Of a stretch of 64,000 nucleotides of DNA, positions 24,117-33,479 are shown one piece after another. This DNA comes from Chitinophaga sp. S165 (GTDB lineage: Bacteria > Bacteroidota > Bacteroidia > Chitinophagales > Chitinophagaceae): contig NZ_QGTG01000008.1 of NCBI RefSeq assembly GCF_003182155.1, positions 248,001 to 312,000 on the forward strand, written 5' to 3'. The stretch's first letter is position 1; each line of letters opens with the position of its first letter. The position numbers and the translations under genes are program-made. The notes under the pieces are model-generated. The model saw nothing but the letters and a program-made list of their open reading frames with translations. It was not told where the DNA came from and made no database searches.

Positions 24117-24716
24117 ATGACAAAGGTATTTATCATCAATGGAGGTCAGCAGTTCGGCCATTCCGGTGGCCGGTTTAACGAGACCGTTTCAACAGCTACC
24201 GCTGAATTTTTCCGGAATAGACCTGGTTTTGAAGTTAAAACCACCAACATCAACGATGACTACGACCTCAGCGAAGAGGTCGCAAAATATACATGGGCGG
24301 ATGTCGTGATCTATCACACCCCCATCTGGTGGTTTCAACTCCCCCACGGTTTCAAACAATATATAGACAAGGTGTTCACAGAAGGGCACGGTACAGGTAT
24401 CTATCACAGCGATGGACGCTCTTCCGCAAATCCCGCTATTAACTACGGTACAGGTGGTATGCTACATGGCAAAAAGTACATGGTAACCACTTCCTGGAAT
24501 GCGCCCAAAGAGGCGTTCACGCTTCCTGGCGAGTTCTTCAAACAAACTCCTGTGGACGAAGGGATATTGTTCGGTTTTCATCGCATGAATGCATTTATCG
24601 GACTTGACCCGCTGCCCGGCATGCATTTCCATGATATTGAAAAGAACGCAGATGTTAAGAGGGATCTTGGTTTATATCAAAAACATCTGGAAAGTGTATT
24701 TACAAATTTGAATTAA
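24117..24716 (+). CDS. NAD(P)H quinone oxidoreductase, MdaB/WrbA-like flavodoxin fold
   Basis: The 199-residue product has the flavodoxin-like fold of modulator of drug activity B: FIINGGQQFGHSGGRFN at the FMN/FAD phosphate site, YTWADVVIYHTPIWWFQLPHGFKQYIDKVF, and GGMLHGKKYMVTTSWNAP. It would reduce quinones by two electrons with NAD(P)H, using FAD. It is cytoplasmic and is followed after six bases by the aldo-keto reductase gene, so the two form an operon controlled by the divergent LysR protein. Confidence 0.9.
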   Translation: MTKVFIINGGQQFGHSGGRFNETVSTATAEFFRNRPGFEVKTTNINDDYDLSEEVAKYTWADVVIYHTPIWWFQLPHGFKQYIDKVFTEGHGTGIYHSDGRSSANPAINYGTGGMLHGKKYMVTTSWNAPKEAFTLPGEFFKQTPVDEGILFGFHRMNAFIGLDPLPGMHFHDIEKNADVKRDLGLYQKHLESVFTNLN

Positions 24717-24722
24717 GAAAAA

Positions 24723-25724
24723 ATGGAATACAGAAAATTAGGTAACACAGATCTGGAACTATCCGCTATCACATATGGTGCATTCGCAATAGGCGGCAAC
24801 ATGTGGGGTGGCAATGAAAACAAAGATTCTATTGCCGCTGTCCATGCCTCACTTGACAATGGCGTAACAACAATCGACACGGCTCCTTTTTATGGTTTCG
24901 GGTTAAGTGAAGAACTGATCGGTCAGGCCATTAAAGGAAAAGACAGAAGTAAGGTACAGTTGCTTACTAAGTTCGGACTGGTATGGGATGGCAGCAACCA
25001 GGGAAAAGGAGAATATTTTTTTGATGCATCAGAAGATGGAAAAGTAATACCTATCTACAAACTGGCTTCAAAAGAAAATCTAATAAAGGAACTGGAAGAA
25101 AGCCTCAAACGTCTGGGGACCGATTACGTGGACCTGCTGCAACTGCATTGGCCTGATGGAACAACACCGATAGATGAAACAATGGAAGCGCTCAATACGC
25201 TGATCGGCCAGGGAAAGATCAGGGCTGCAGGTGTGAGCAACTACGACCTGTCCCACATGAAAGAAGCGGAGAAGACAATACGTCTGGCATCTAACCAGGT
25301 ATCTTACAGCATGCTGAACCGGAGTGTTGAAAAGGACGTAGTACCTTACGCGATCGATCATCATATCGGCATCATTGCTTACAGTCCGCTGGAAAGAGGC
25401 TTGCTGACCGGCAAGTACTTCCGTAACGCTGCACTAAAGGCCGACGACCACCGCAATGGCTATTTCGGTCAGTTCTCCGCCGATAGGGTAAAGACTTTCC
25501 TGGATAATATTACACCGCTGGCAGAAAGCAAAAATGCATCCCTCACGCAACTGGTGTTACGTTGGACGACCTTACAGCCCGGTATTACGATCGTACTGGC
25601 AGGCGCCCGTAATGCTGCACAGGCGGAACAAAATGCACAAACTATAAACCTGCAATTGACGACGGACGAGGTAGGATTTATCAACAAGGAACTCGCGAAA
25701 GTATATACTGAATTGGCTGTATAA
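24723..25724 (+). CDS. Aldo/keto reductase
   Basis: The 333-residue TIM-barrel enzyme has the AKR tetrad: Asp and Tyr in TIDTAPFYGFG, Lys in LLTKFG, and His in LLQLHWPDGTTP. NADPH-binding segments near the end include GITIVLAGARNAAQAEQN. It reduces aldehydes or ketones with NADPH; the natural substrate is unknown. It is the second gene of the mdaB-like operon and ends before a good intrinsic terminator. Confidence 0.92.
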   Translation: MEYRKLGNTDLELSAITYGAFAIGGNMWGGNENKDSIAAVHASLDNGVTTIDTAPFYGFGLSEELIGQAIKGKDRSKVQLLTKFGLVWDGSNQGKGEYFFDASEDGKVIPIYKLASKENLIKELEESLKRLGTDYVDLLQLHWPDGTTPIDETMEALNTLIGQGKIRAAGVSNYDLSHMKEAEKTIRLASNQVSYSMLNRSVEKDVVPYAIDHHIGIIAYSPLERGLLTGKYFRNAALKADDHRNGYFGQFSADRVKTFLDNITPLAESKNASLTQLVLRWTTLQPGITIVLAGARNAAQAEQNAQTINLQLTTDEVGFINKELAKVYTELAV

Positions 25725-25771
25725 GAAAAATGGGAAATAACTAATATATACTTTAATTAGAGAGATTCTGG

Positions 25772-25803
25772 TCCTGGTAACAAAAGTTGCCAGGATTTTT
25801 TTA
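25772..25803 (+). terminator. Intrinsic terminator of the reductase operon
   Basis: TCCTGGTAAC-AAAA-GTTGCCAGGA (one mismatch) is followed by TTTTTTTAT on the plus strand, about 48 bp after the aldo/keto reductase stop. Confidence 0.8.
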
Positions 25804-25849
25804 TATTTCAGGTAATGTAATGTCACGTTGATCCGTAAAAAGTTTGTAG

Positions 25850-26260
25850 ATGAAGACCACCAATTATTACAATACGTTCATTGAAGTGGCGGAGGATTGT
25901 CCGGTAACAACAGCTGAAATCCCTCCCATGAGAGGAGAGAAATCTATTGCCAATATCTCATTTGAATTATTGATCGATAACCCATATGAATTTACTTCTG
26001 ATGATGTGCTTTTCCATGTTTACGCTGCGAAACATCAGCTGAGAACAAAAGAATTTGAGATAGAGAAGGAGCGCTTCTTTTCCAAAGGACAGGCATGTTT
26101 CCGGGCTTCCCCGTTAACCAAACGCTACGGCTGGGGAGCGCATTTTGATGCAGAAGGGAAGATGGCTATTTATGCAGTAGAATCTGACGAATACAAACAA
26201 TTTTCAAAAGACAAAGCCATCACGCAGGTAAAAGCAATGCGTTCCAAAAAGACGGAATAA
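25850..26260 (+). CDS. DUF6157 family protein
   Basis: The 136-residue product matches the conserved DUF6157 pattern: NYYNTFIEVAEDCPVTTAEI, SIANISFELL, PYEFTSDDVLFHVYA and SPLTKRYGWGAHFDAEGKMA. It has no signal peptide, so it is likely cytoplasmic. The family is widespread in Bacteroidota and Firmicutes with no known function. It stands alone between a terminator and the barrel/RHS unit. Confidence 0.8.
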   Translation: MKTTNYYNTFIEVAEDCPVTTAEIPPMRGEKSIANISFELLIDNPYEFTSDDVLFHVYAAKHQLRTKEFEIEKERFFSKGQACFRASPLTKRYGWGAHFDAEGKMAIYAVESDEYKQFSKDKAITQVKAMRSKKTE

Positions 26261-26346
26261 TTTAAAGCAATCGCTATGTAGGAGTAAACATTTCATAGAT
26301 ACGGGTGTTCTTATAGTTGACAATACCTCAAAATAATCACCACACT

Positions 26347-27690
26347 ATGAAAATAATGCTACCCCTGTTATTCCTATTCTGTGCAACCCCATGCATGGCG
26401 CAGGATAGCGCAATTACACATCTCCCCGGAAGATATCTGACCCGCACAACCCACAAAGCTGTCGCGTTACAGAATGGTCTTGAAAGAAAGACAACAAGAC
26501 TATTGTCCCGATGGCAAAAGCAGGAAGAAAAAATGCAGGCCAAACTTCGCCGTATAGATCCTGCTGCTGTTTTCCCCACAGCACAAGTTGGTTTGCCTAC
26601 GCCGCTGCAGGCAACCGGGATAGACGACACCCAACAACAAACACTGGCCTATCTTCAAAAGCATAAGGCCTTACTCGGTAAATCTGCATCGCAGCTGCCT
26701 GCTGCCACAGCAGCTTATCAGTCGCTGGCCGGCAAATTTAAGTACGCCGACCAGGTGAAGGAATACATTCGTCTCCGGAGGCAGGTTTTACAGCAAACGC
26801 TATCTTCCTATCCGGGCATGGTCAAAGATCTGAAAACGCTGAACCAGACGGCGTACCAGTATGGGAGCGAATTATGCGCTTACAAAGAAATGCTGAAGAA
26901 CCCGGACAAGATAGAAGAGAAAGCGCTCGTCCTGTTAAAAAAGATACCTGCCTACAATGATTTTATCTCCACACATTCTCAGGTAGCTTCCCTGTTTAAC
27001 CTGGGTACAGGCTTTAACAGTAATCGTACAACAGAAGGGCTGCAAACGCGGGCTACCGTAGCACAGGCAGTGCAGCAACGGTTAGGCACTGACGCCAGCG
27101 GAATTGAAACTGCAACTGCCAGGCGAAATGCAGCTACTCAACAAATTGAAACATTAAAAAAGCAATTCCCGCAAACGGATAATGCCGCGGAGATGCCTGA
27201 CTATCAGCCAAAAGAAATGAAAATGCAGGCCTTCCTGAAACGCCTGAAACCCGGTGGAAATATACAGTTCCAACGCTCGGGATCTTATTTTCCCGCCAAT
27301 GTGGAGATCGCCGGCCAGCTTGCGTATCAGTTCCATAAAAAAGGAAGCCTCGGTGTAGGGCTGGGCTATAAACTGGGCCTGGGCGAAAACTGGGACAAGA
27401 TACAATTCAGTCATAGAGGCATTGGCGTACGCAGCTTCATTGACTGGAAATTAAAAGGCACCTTCTTCCTTAACGGAGGTTATGAATTGAACAGGTTTAC
27501 CCCCTTTAGAAATGTCCAGGAACTCCGGACAAGAAAAGGTTTCGTATCAAGTGGTTTGATCGGCATAAGCCAGAAATATCCTATCGGCCCTAAACTGAAA
27601 GCCAATATGATGCTGCTGTACGATTTCCTGGCAGAACGCCGGCAGGGCCAGTCAGACAAATTCAAATTGCGTATCGGGTACACCTTATAA
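26347..27690 (+). CDS. Secreted coiled-coil protein with C-terminal outer-membrane barrel, partner of an RHS gene
   Basis: The 447-residue product has a signal peptide (MKIMLPLLFLFCATPCMA), a long helical, Gln/Lys/Ala-rich region (about 30-290) starting with HKAVALQNGLERKTTRLLSR and QKQEEKMQAKLRRIDPAAVF, and a C-terminal third (about 300-447) of alternating strands such as GGNIQFQRSGSYF, GSLGVGLGYKLG, GVRSFIDWKLKGTFFLNGGY and SDKFKLRIGYTL, which reads as a small outer-membrane barrel. The ATG at 26347 begins the signal peptide. I recognise the helical part as a type that recurs before RHS genes in Chitinophaga-like genomes, but no function is known. It lies 21 bp before the RHS gene. Confidence 0.72.
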   Translation: MKIMLPLLFLFCATPCMAQDSAITHLPGRYLTRTTHKAVALQNGLERKTTRLLSRWQKQEEKMQAKLRRIDPAAVFPTAQVGLPTPLQATGIDDTQQQTLAYLQKHKALLGKSASQLPAATAAYQSLAGKFKYADQVKEYIRLRRQVLQQTLSSYPGMVKDLKTLNQTAYQYGSELCAYKEMLKNPDKIEEKALVLLKKIPAYNDFISTHSQVASLFNLGTGFNSNRTTEGLQTRATVAQAVQQRLGTDASGIETATARRNAATQQIETLKKQFPQTDNAAEMPDYQPKEMKMQAFLKRLKPGGNIQFQRSGSYFPANVEIAGQLAYQFHKKGSLGVGLGYKLGLGENWDKIQFSHRGIGVRSFIDWKLKGTFFLNGGYELNRFTPFRNVQELRTRKGFVSSGLIGISQKYPIGPKLKANMMLLYDFLAERRQGQSDKFKLRIGYTL

Positions 27691-27711
27691 ATCATTTTCA
27701 ACCTATATTTT

Positions 27712-30678
27712 ATGGCACTTATTCTTTTCAGGAAGATAATGTTCCTGTTCCTTCTTTGCATATTATCAGAGCAGCTTGCTGCACAATTCAATGTAGCGAC
27801 AGATTCAGTAAGAATACTAACATTTGAAGATAATGCGAACACGCCTGGTATCGCAGGAATGTATGCTCCCGGCACTTTATATAAAAATACCAGTACAGAT
27901 GTAAACGGCTCGCAGGTGATAGAGTTCCGGAACCTTGCCGGCAAACTTATTCTCAGGAAAGAGCAGTTGGATGATGTACCCGGTCCAGCGCACAGAGGTT
28001 GGATATGCACTTACAACATTTATAATAACCGTGGCCTGCTGACAGCCGTATTCATGCCTGAAACAGTAAGAGATGTGACCCACCCATCAATATACGTCGG
28101 CTCCTTCACATACCATGTTCTTCAGTCAACTTATTTCTATCGCTATGACAGCAAGGACCGGCTGATCATGCAAAAAGATCCGGACGCAGATTCAATAGAG
28201 TATGTGTATGACCGCGATGACCGGGTGGTTGTTAGTTTCGATGGCGCTCAGAAGAAGTTTTCAATGTCCAGGTACTTTCAGTATGATAGCCTGAACCGTG
28301 TCACTACAACGGGAATTGGTTACGCGGCTCCTTATAGACGGATGATGCAGGAAATAATGGATACCACAACCAGAGAACTTCCTTTTCTTCCCGAAGCATA
28401 CAGATTGCCACAGGTGCGCACCTATTATGACAATTATAATTATCCGGGTAAACTGGATTATGATGCTACTGATATTCATCATACAAGGGCAGGTAGTAAT
28501 GAAGATGTTGAAACGCCACCAGCTACGCCAGATAGCGCAACAGGACGGGTGACAGGACGTAGTCTATATGTAATGACAACCCAGCAATGGTTAATGACAA
28601 CCTACTACTATGACTATAAAGGCAGGGTGATACAAACGCTGGCAGAGAATTATGCCGGAGGTAAGGATATCATTAATCATCTTTATGATACCAGCGGACA
28701 GCTGCTTAGTAGCTATCTGCGCCATACAAATCCGGAGAGCGCATTAACACCGCAATCCACGCTGCTTACCATGTATCATTATGATAGTAACGGAAGGGTC
28801 GATTCTGTTAAGAAGATGCTGAATGATGATGAAAGCGCCATGCACACCGTCGTATTAAATACTTATGACGTAGATGGAAATATCATCAACAAGAGACTGG
28901 ATGCACATGATGCTACACAGCTTGAGTCGCTGGACTATGAGTATACATCAGGAAGGCTGAGCGGGATCAATAAGACGTTTCTTGCTACTGCCGGTAGTAT
29001 GATCAACTGGTTCGGTCAGGAGATAGATAGTACAATAGGAATGAAATGGAAAACAAGGTCAGATGGGATAGCCAGGGCATATGACTATAGTTATGACAGG
29101 GCCGGCCGTATGCTCTCCGCCAACTATACACAACAAAATGGTGTGGGCTGGACACAGGATGTTGAGGACTATTCCAGTACTGGCATGACCTACGATCTTA
29201 ATGGCAATGTACAGAGTAGGACTAATCGTGGTATGAACGGGATCGTAAAGAAAACGATCGATAGCCTGTCATATAACTATGACGGTTTCCCGTTTAACAG
29301 CGACCGTGTGGTATCTATTACAGACAGGGTAAATGATCCCCAGACAGTGTTGGGCGATTTCAAAGACTATACGCATATCAACATCTTTGACTACGGCTAT
29401 GACAGAAGCGGGAATGTGGCAAGAGACAGGAACAGGAAGATAGATACCCTTGCGCATGATTTTAACGGCCTTCCTGCTCTCTTTCTTTTCAATGGCCTGA
29501 CAGGAGGAGCCCAGCATTATATATATGATGCACTGGGTAATAAACTGTCTAAACTGGCGATCGATTACTCCGATGGATTAGCGTCTCCCATAAACACAGT
29601 CGATAAATATGCCAGCGGATTTGTATATCGTAATGGTAAGTTGCAGTATGTCGGCTTTGAAGAAGGACGCATCCGCGCTGTATATACAACTGGACAGCCG
29701 GTGCGGTATGTGTATGATTACTATGTGAAAGATGATAAGGGCAATACAAGGGTAGTGTTAACAACTGAAAAGGATACCAGCGTTTATGCAGCTACGATGG
29801 AAACCGCTGCAAGTGGAGTAGAGAATGCGCTATTCGCCAATATCGATAATACGAGGGCAGCTAAACCCATTGGCTATCCTGTGGATAATACGACAGATCC
29901 GAATGCTTATGTAGCCTTATTGAATGGAAGCAGCGGACAAAAGATCGGGCCTTCGCTTGTACTGCGTGTAATGGCGGGCGATTCAGTGAAAATGGGTGTG
30001 AAAGCATATTACGAAAGCTCAGATGCGAATACATCTGATAATACGCCCGAAGCGATGGTGGCGAGCTTATTATCGGCACTGAATGGCAACGTGATCGCAG
30101 AAGGCGTGCATCGGGCCACAGGTACGGGATCGCCGATAAATACGGTGTTTGACGGTACCGTGTATAACAACCTTACCAATATGGACCCTGACCAGAATGA
30201 AGCGTCACAACCTAAGGCTTATCTCAATTACATACTTTTTGATGATCAGTTTAACATTGTAAGTGAAAACTCAGGAGTGCGGCAGGTACAGGGAGATGCC
30301 AGCACATTACTGACACTGGCGGTAGCTGAGCAACAGGTGAAGAAAACGGGCTTCCTGTATGTCTATACCAGTAATGAGAGTGCAGCAGACGTATATTTTG
30401 ACAACCTGATAGTGACGCACATAAGTGGTCCGCTGTTGGAAGAAACGCACTATTATCCTTTCGGGCTTACCATGGCAGGACTAAGCAATCAGGCGCTGAA
30501 AGGACCGGAATATCCGAAGAATAATGTAAAGTTCATGGGGAAGATGTTAGATGAAACGCTCTTCAAAAATGGCTTTAAAGTTGAGTTATACCACTTTGGA
30601 ACAAGATTGTATGATCCGCAGACGGGGCGTTTCCTGTCGCCCGAACCACGTGGCTTGCGGACGCCTTTTGGATTTTAA
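27712..30678 (+). CDS. Secreted RHS/YD-repeat protein ending at the RHS core, without a toxin domain
   Basis: The 988-residue product begins with a signal peptide (IMFLFLLCILSEQLAAQ). YD-type repeats run through residues about 140-720 (for example YDSKDRLIMQKDPD, YDYKGRVIQTLAEN, YDLNGNVQSRTN, YDALGNKLSKLA). A non-repeat insertion (about 680-900) reads as a jelly-roll-like domain (ASGVENALFANIDNTRA, YVYTSNESAADVYFDN). The core motif HYYPFGLTMAGL and RLYDPQTGRFLSPE (about 912 and 965) follow, and the protein ends only ten residues later with PRGLRTPFGF. Typical relatives continue with a variable effector region after this point, so this copy is either naturally toxin-free or truncated. A terminator-like hairpin follows at once. 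Confidence 0.85.
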   Translation: MALILFRKIMFLFLLCILSEQLAAQFNVATDSVRILTFEDNANTPGIAGMYAPGTLYKNTSTDVNGSQVIEFRNLAGKLILRKEQLDDVPGPAHRGWICTYNIYNNRGLLTAVFMPETVRDVTHPSIYVGSFTYHVLQSTYFYRYDSKDRLIMQKDPDADSIEYVYDRDDRVVVSFDGAQKKFSMSRYFQYDSLNRVTTTGIGYAAPYRRMMQEIMDTTTRELPFLPEAYRLPQVRTYYDNYNYPGKLDYDATDIHHTRAGSNEDVETPPATPDSATGRVTGRSLYVMTTQQWLMTTYYYDYKGRVIQTLAENYAGGKDIINHLYDTSGQLLSSYLRHTNPESALTPQSTLLTMYHYDSNGRVDSVKKMLNDDESAMHTVVLNTYDVDGNIINKRLDAHDATQLESLDYEYTSGRLSGINKTFLATAGSMINWFGQEIDSTIGMKWKTRSDGIARAYDYSYDRAGRMLSANYTQQNGVGWTQDVEDYSSTGMTYDLNGNVQSRTNRGMNGIVKKTIDSLSYNYDGFPFNSDRVVSITDRVNDPQTVLGDFKDYTHINIFDYGYDRSGNVARDRNRKIDTLAHDFNGLPALFLFNGLTGGAQHYIYDALGNKLSKLAIDYSDGLASPINTVDKYASGFVYRNGKLQYVGFEEGRIRAVYTTGQPVRYVYDYYVKDDKGNTRVVLTTEKDTSVYAATMETAASGVENALFANIDNTRAAKPIGYPVDNTTDPNAYVALLNGSSGQKIGPSLVLRVMAGDSVKMGVKAYYESSDANTSDNTPEAMVASLLSALNGNVIAEGVHRATGTGSPINTVFDGTVYNNLTNMDPDQNEASQPKAYLNYILFDDQFNIVSENSGVRQVQGDASTLLTLAVAEQQVKKTGFLYVYTSNESAADVYFDNLIVTHISGPLLEETHYYPFGLTMAGLSNQALKGPEYPKNNVKFMGKMLDETLFKNGFKVELYHFGTRLYDPQTGRFLSPEPRGLRTPFGF

Positions 30679-30690
30679 ATAAAAATAGAA

Positions 30691-30709
30691 GGGGGGCAAT
30701 AAGCCCCCC
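30691..30709 (-). terminator. GC-rich terminator between the RHS gene and the Asp-box gene
   Basis: GGGGGGC-AATAA-GCCCCCC is a perfect seven-base stem 12 bp past the RHS stop. On the minus strand it is followed by TTCTATTTTTATTT, so it best serves the leftward Asp-box gene; it may also stop RHS transcription. Confidence 0.65.
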
Positions 30710-30733
30710 TCGTGTTGTAGGACAGGATTACAC

Positions 30734-30745
30734 TATAGGACAGAT
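30734..30745 (+). repeat. Left copy of a 12-bp inverted repeat flanking the Asp-box gene
   Basis: TATAGGACAGAT here is the exact reverse complement of 33468-33479. TAGGACAG also occurs at 30718-30725, giving two copies 18 bp apart. The last base overlaps the Asp-box stop codon. Confidence 0.6.
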
Positions 30746-33375
30746 TAGAGTTTAATAAACTTGAATTTCTTGATGTCTCCCGGACGGGTTTCCACCAGCA
30801 TGAAGTACATACCGCTGGAAAGACGGCTGATAGACATGTTGATGGTCGTCTGTCCTGTCGGGATATTAAATTGCTGAATGGAATACTGTCTGCCCAGCAT
30901 ATCCACCAGCAGGATCCTGTATTTGGCGGCTTCAGTGACGCCCTGTACGTGTAAGTTAATAACGTCATGAGCCGGTACGGGATAGAGGAACATATCCCTT
31001 GCAGTCAGTCTTACGGTATCTGAATACGCAAAAGTGTTATCGTCACTTACCAGTTTTAACCGGTAGTAAACATTGCCAAATTGCGCTGCGAGGGCAGGGA
31101 ATTCGGTGTCTTCATACTTATAATAGAAAGACCCGTTATTGTTCGTCGCCTGTTGTGTATTAATGAGGGAAAAGTCTTTATTGTTTGTGCTTCTTTCCAG
31201 CTCATAATGCAGAAGCCCTTCTTCATTACGTGTTCTCCATTCCAGGAATGCATTACCTCTTTGAAGGCTTCCGGTAAATGAGGTGAGGAAGATCAGCTGT
31301 GGCGATAGCAGGTTGTCAAGTTTGTATTTTACTACGCCCAGGTCTGATGTGGCAAAGTAGATCTCTGCACGGTCTTCATAAAATTTGAAGTCCATATATG
31401 GGCTGGCGGGAATATAAGCCAGTACTGAAGCAGGGACATTTGACCATTTAACACCTTTGTTCGTAGAAAATGCAAGGCGTGTATCGGTAAATAATGTTGA
31501 ATAGGACGCTGCAATGATATGTCCGTTTACAGCATTAGAGTAGACTACTTTTCTGAGGTCAGTGGCTGACAATGACAGCTTCCATTCCTCTCCGCCGTCC
31601 GTGGTCTGGAAGATACCCTGGGTAGTGGCGACAGCCATTGTCTTCTCATCAAATGGATTAGCATTCAGGTCGGTGATCATATCATAGCCATCAACCAGGT
31701 TAGCCAGTTCTCCACCTGCTTTTTCTCCCCAGGTCACACCACCATCCTGTGAGAGGTACACCTTACTGCCTCCGGCAATGTAGACGGTTTGCCCGTTGTT
31801 GCCCTGAGGAACAAAAGCTGCTGCAATTACACCGTTGACTGTAACAGGAACAGCTATGGCTTCCGGTTGGTCCGGATCGCTGAAGTCAACTCTGAACAGG
31901 GTGGAAAACGAATCATAAAAAGAATAGGATACCCAGTAGCGGTCTTTATTGTTTGGGTCGCGTTGAATGAAACTCAGACCGGTGGCAAACTGTTCGGAGG
32001 GAAGCTTATTGAGTGTGGCGCCCATATCGTCACTGTAGTACAGTTCGGAAGGATTGGCAAATCCATCGCTTGGTTTGAACAGGAAAACACGACCGTCTAC
32101 AGTGGTATCTGTAATGACGCGCATTTCAGATACATTCACCATGTCATATGGCTGGATATTATAGGCAGTTGATTTGTTGGTAGCTGGATTTTTGGAAATG
32201 TATCCGCCCAGAATAGTGTAATATAACTGTTGCGAATTCCCATTGGCACCCAGCGCCATTGACGAGGCTACGCAGAAAGGAAGTTTAATTGGTTTGAGTG
32301 TTTTTCCTCCGTCGGTGGAATATTGCGGCCAGGCATCTGAGTAGATCTGAATGTCGTCACTGTTTTTTGGATTGACAACCAGGGATGTGCCATAGTGATA
32401 TACGTCTGACCTGGGATCAAAAGATGTAGATGTCCAATGGGCGCCTCCGTCGGTACTCTTCAGTATTTCATTTTCGTCCGTTATCCACATGTTCTTGTTA
32501 TTACCAGGATCGTACACTATCCTGACGATGTTGTTTAGCGTCTGGTCGGTAAAGGTTACAGGGACTTTCTCAAAAGTTTTCCCGCTGTCCAGTGTATGAT
32601 AGAGTGCCTCAGGGAACTGGCTAAAACTGATAAAGGTGCCGATGAAAAATTCATTGTGATTTTTTGGATTGAACGCGTATGCAGAAAGAGGTCCTTTACC
32701 TGCCAGTTCTTCCCGCCAGTGTTGACCCTCATCAGATGAAATGAATAATCCGCCGTTGACACCCTCACTGCCCAGGCTCCTGGCCATATAGATCTTTTTA
32801 GGATCGTCAGGATGGAAGAACGTATTGTTAATATGAACGCTTTGGTGCTGATTACTGTAGTAAATAGTAAACATCTTTTCACCGCCATCTTTTGTGAAAT
32901 AGACTTCTGTATATGGTGTAAAACCATCCATGTACATGGTATTGAGCACGGCAGTCATGCCTTCTGCGTCATAAATATCATACGATTCTACCCAGGCGCC
33001 GAGAAATTGGTCTGGTGTGATATAGTGCCGGATCGTTTCTTTGGTTTCCAGGTTCACTACATACAGTCCGCCTGTTTCGATGTTAGGTGTTATAGCTGTA
33101 AACGCGAAGGATTTGCCACCGGGCAGCAGCTTGAAGTTGGAAATCCTGGAAGCGCTGTTTTCGAAGGAATAGAAGATATCCCAGGTTTTGCCTCTGTCAT
33201 TGGAGATCATGACGTGATTAATCAGGCTGATGGCATATAATCTTTCCGGAACAGAGGGATCGTTTGTAACATCCCATAGTTTTCCGTGGTCCCAGGTCGC
33301 CTCATAGGATAGCTGTTGAGCGTTGGCTGAGAAGAAAAGGAACAGTAAGAAGTTGCAGAGTAAAAATTTTCTCAT
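30745..33375 (-). CDS. T9SS-exported Asp-box (BNR/sialidase-like propeller) protein
   Basis: The 876-residue product has a signal peptide (MRKFLLCNFLLFLFFSANAQ) and a propeller region with about nine Asp-box motifs of the S-x-D-x-G-x-x-W type: SNDRGKTWDIF, SSDEGQHWREE, TLDSGKTFEKV, STDGGAHWTST, STDGGKTLKPI, SQDGGVTWGEK and TTDGGEEWKLS. A beta-sandwich domain follows (about 700-790; RGNAFLEWRTRNEEGLLHYELE), then a type A T9SS C-terminal sorting domain (MFLYPVPAHDVINLHV ... MYFMLVETRPGDIKKFKFIKL). It is therefore exported to the surface or medium. The repeats resemble VPS10/photosystem stability factor propellers more than true sialidases; no sialidase Arg triad was identified. The ATG at 33375 begins the signal peptide. 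Confidence 0.86.
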   Translation of the reverse strand: MRKFLLCNFLLFLFFSANAQQLSYEATWDHGKLWDVTNDPSVPERLYAISLINHVMISNDRGKTWDIFYSFENSASRISNFKLLPGGKSFAFTAITPNIETGGLYVVNLETKETIRHYITPDQFLGAWVESYDIYDAEGMTAVLNTMYMDGFTPYTEVYFTKDGGEKMFTIYYSNQHQSVHINNTFFHPDDPKKIYMARSLGSEGVNGGLFISSDEGQHWREELAGKGPLSAYAFNPKNHNEFFIGTFISFSQFPEALYHTLDSGKTFEKVPVTFTDQTLNNIVRIVYDPGNNKNMWITDENEILKSTDGGAHWTSTSFDPRSDVYHYGTSLVVNPKNSDDIQIYSDAWPQYSTDGGKTLKPIKLPFCVASSMALGANGNSQQLYYTILGGYISKNPATNKSTAYNIQPYDMVNVSEMRVITDTTVDGRVFLFKPSDGFANPSELYYSDDMGATLNKLPSEQFATGLSFIQRDPNNKDRYWVSYSFYDSFSTLFRVDFSDPDQPEAIAVPVTVNGVIAAAFVPQGNNGQTVYIAGGSKVYLSQDGGVTWGEKAGGELANLVDGYDMITDLNANPFDEKTMAVATTQGIFQTTDGGEEWKLSLSATDLRKVVYSNAVNGHIIAASYSTLFTDTRLAFSTNKGVKWSNVPASVLAYIPASPYMDFKFYEDRAEIYFATSDLGVVKYKLDNLLSPQLIFLTSFTGSLQRGNAFLEWRTRNEEGLLHYELERSTNNKDFSLINTQQATNNNGSFYYKYEDTEFPALAAQFGNVYYRLKLVSDDNTFAYSDTVRLTARDMFLYPVPAHDVINLHVQGVTEAAKYRILLVDMLGRQYSIQQFNIPTGQTTINMSISRLSSGMYFMLVETRPGDIKKFKFIKL

Positions 33376-33467
33376 GTATTTTGGTCGATTGGGTTCTTTG
33401 TGAAAGTACCCCGCTTCTCCCAAAACGCATATGTAATTAACAGGACAGGACCCGGACAAAATGTGAC

Positions 33468-33479
33468 ATCTGTCCTATA
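33468..33479 (-). repeat. Right copy of the 12-bp inverted repeat, within a repeat-rich control region
   Basis: ATCTGTCCTATA is the reverse complement of 30734-30745. Around it CCCGGACAAA occurs twice (33451-33460, 33481-33490), and AGGACAG (33442-33448) faces CTGTCCT (33470-33476). The cluster lies across the stop of the TPR-LuxR gene and 67-115 bp upstream of the Asp-box gene, where operator sites would be expected. Confidence 0.6.
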
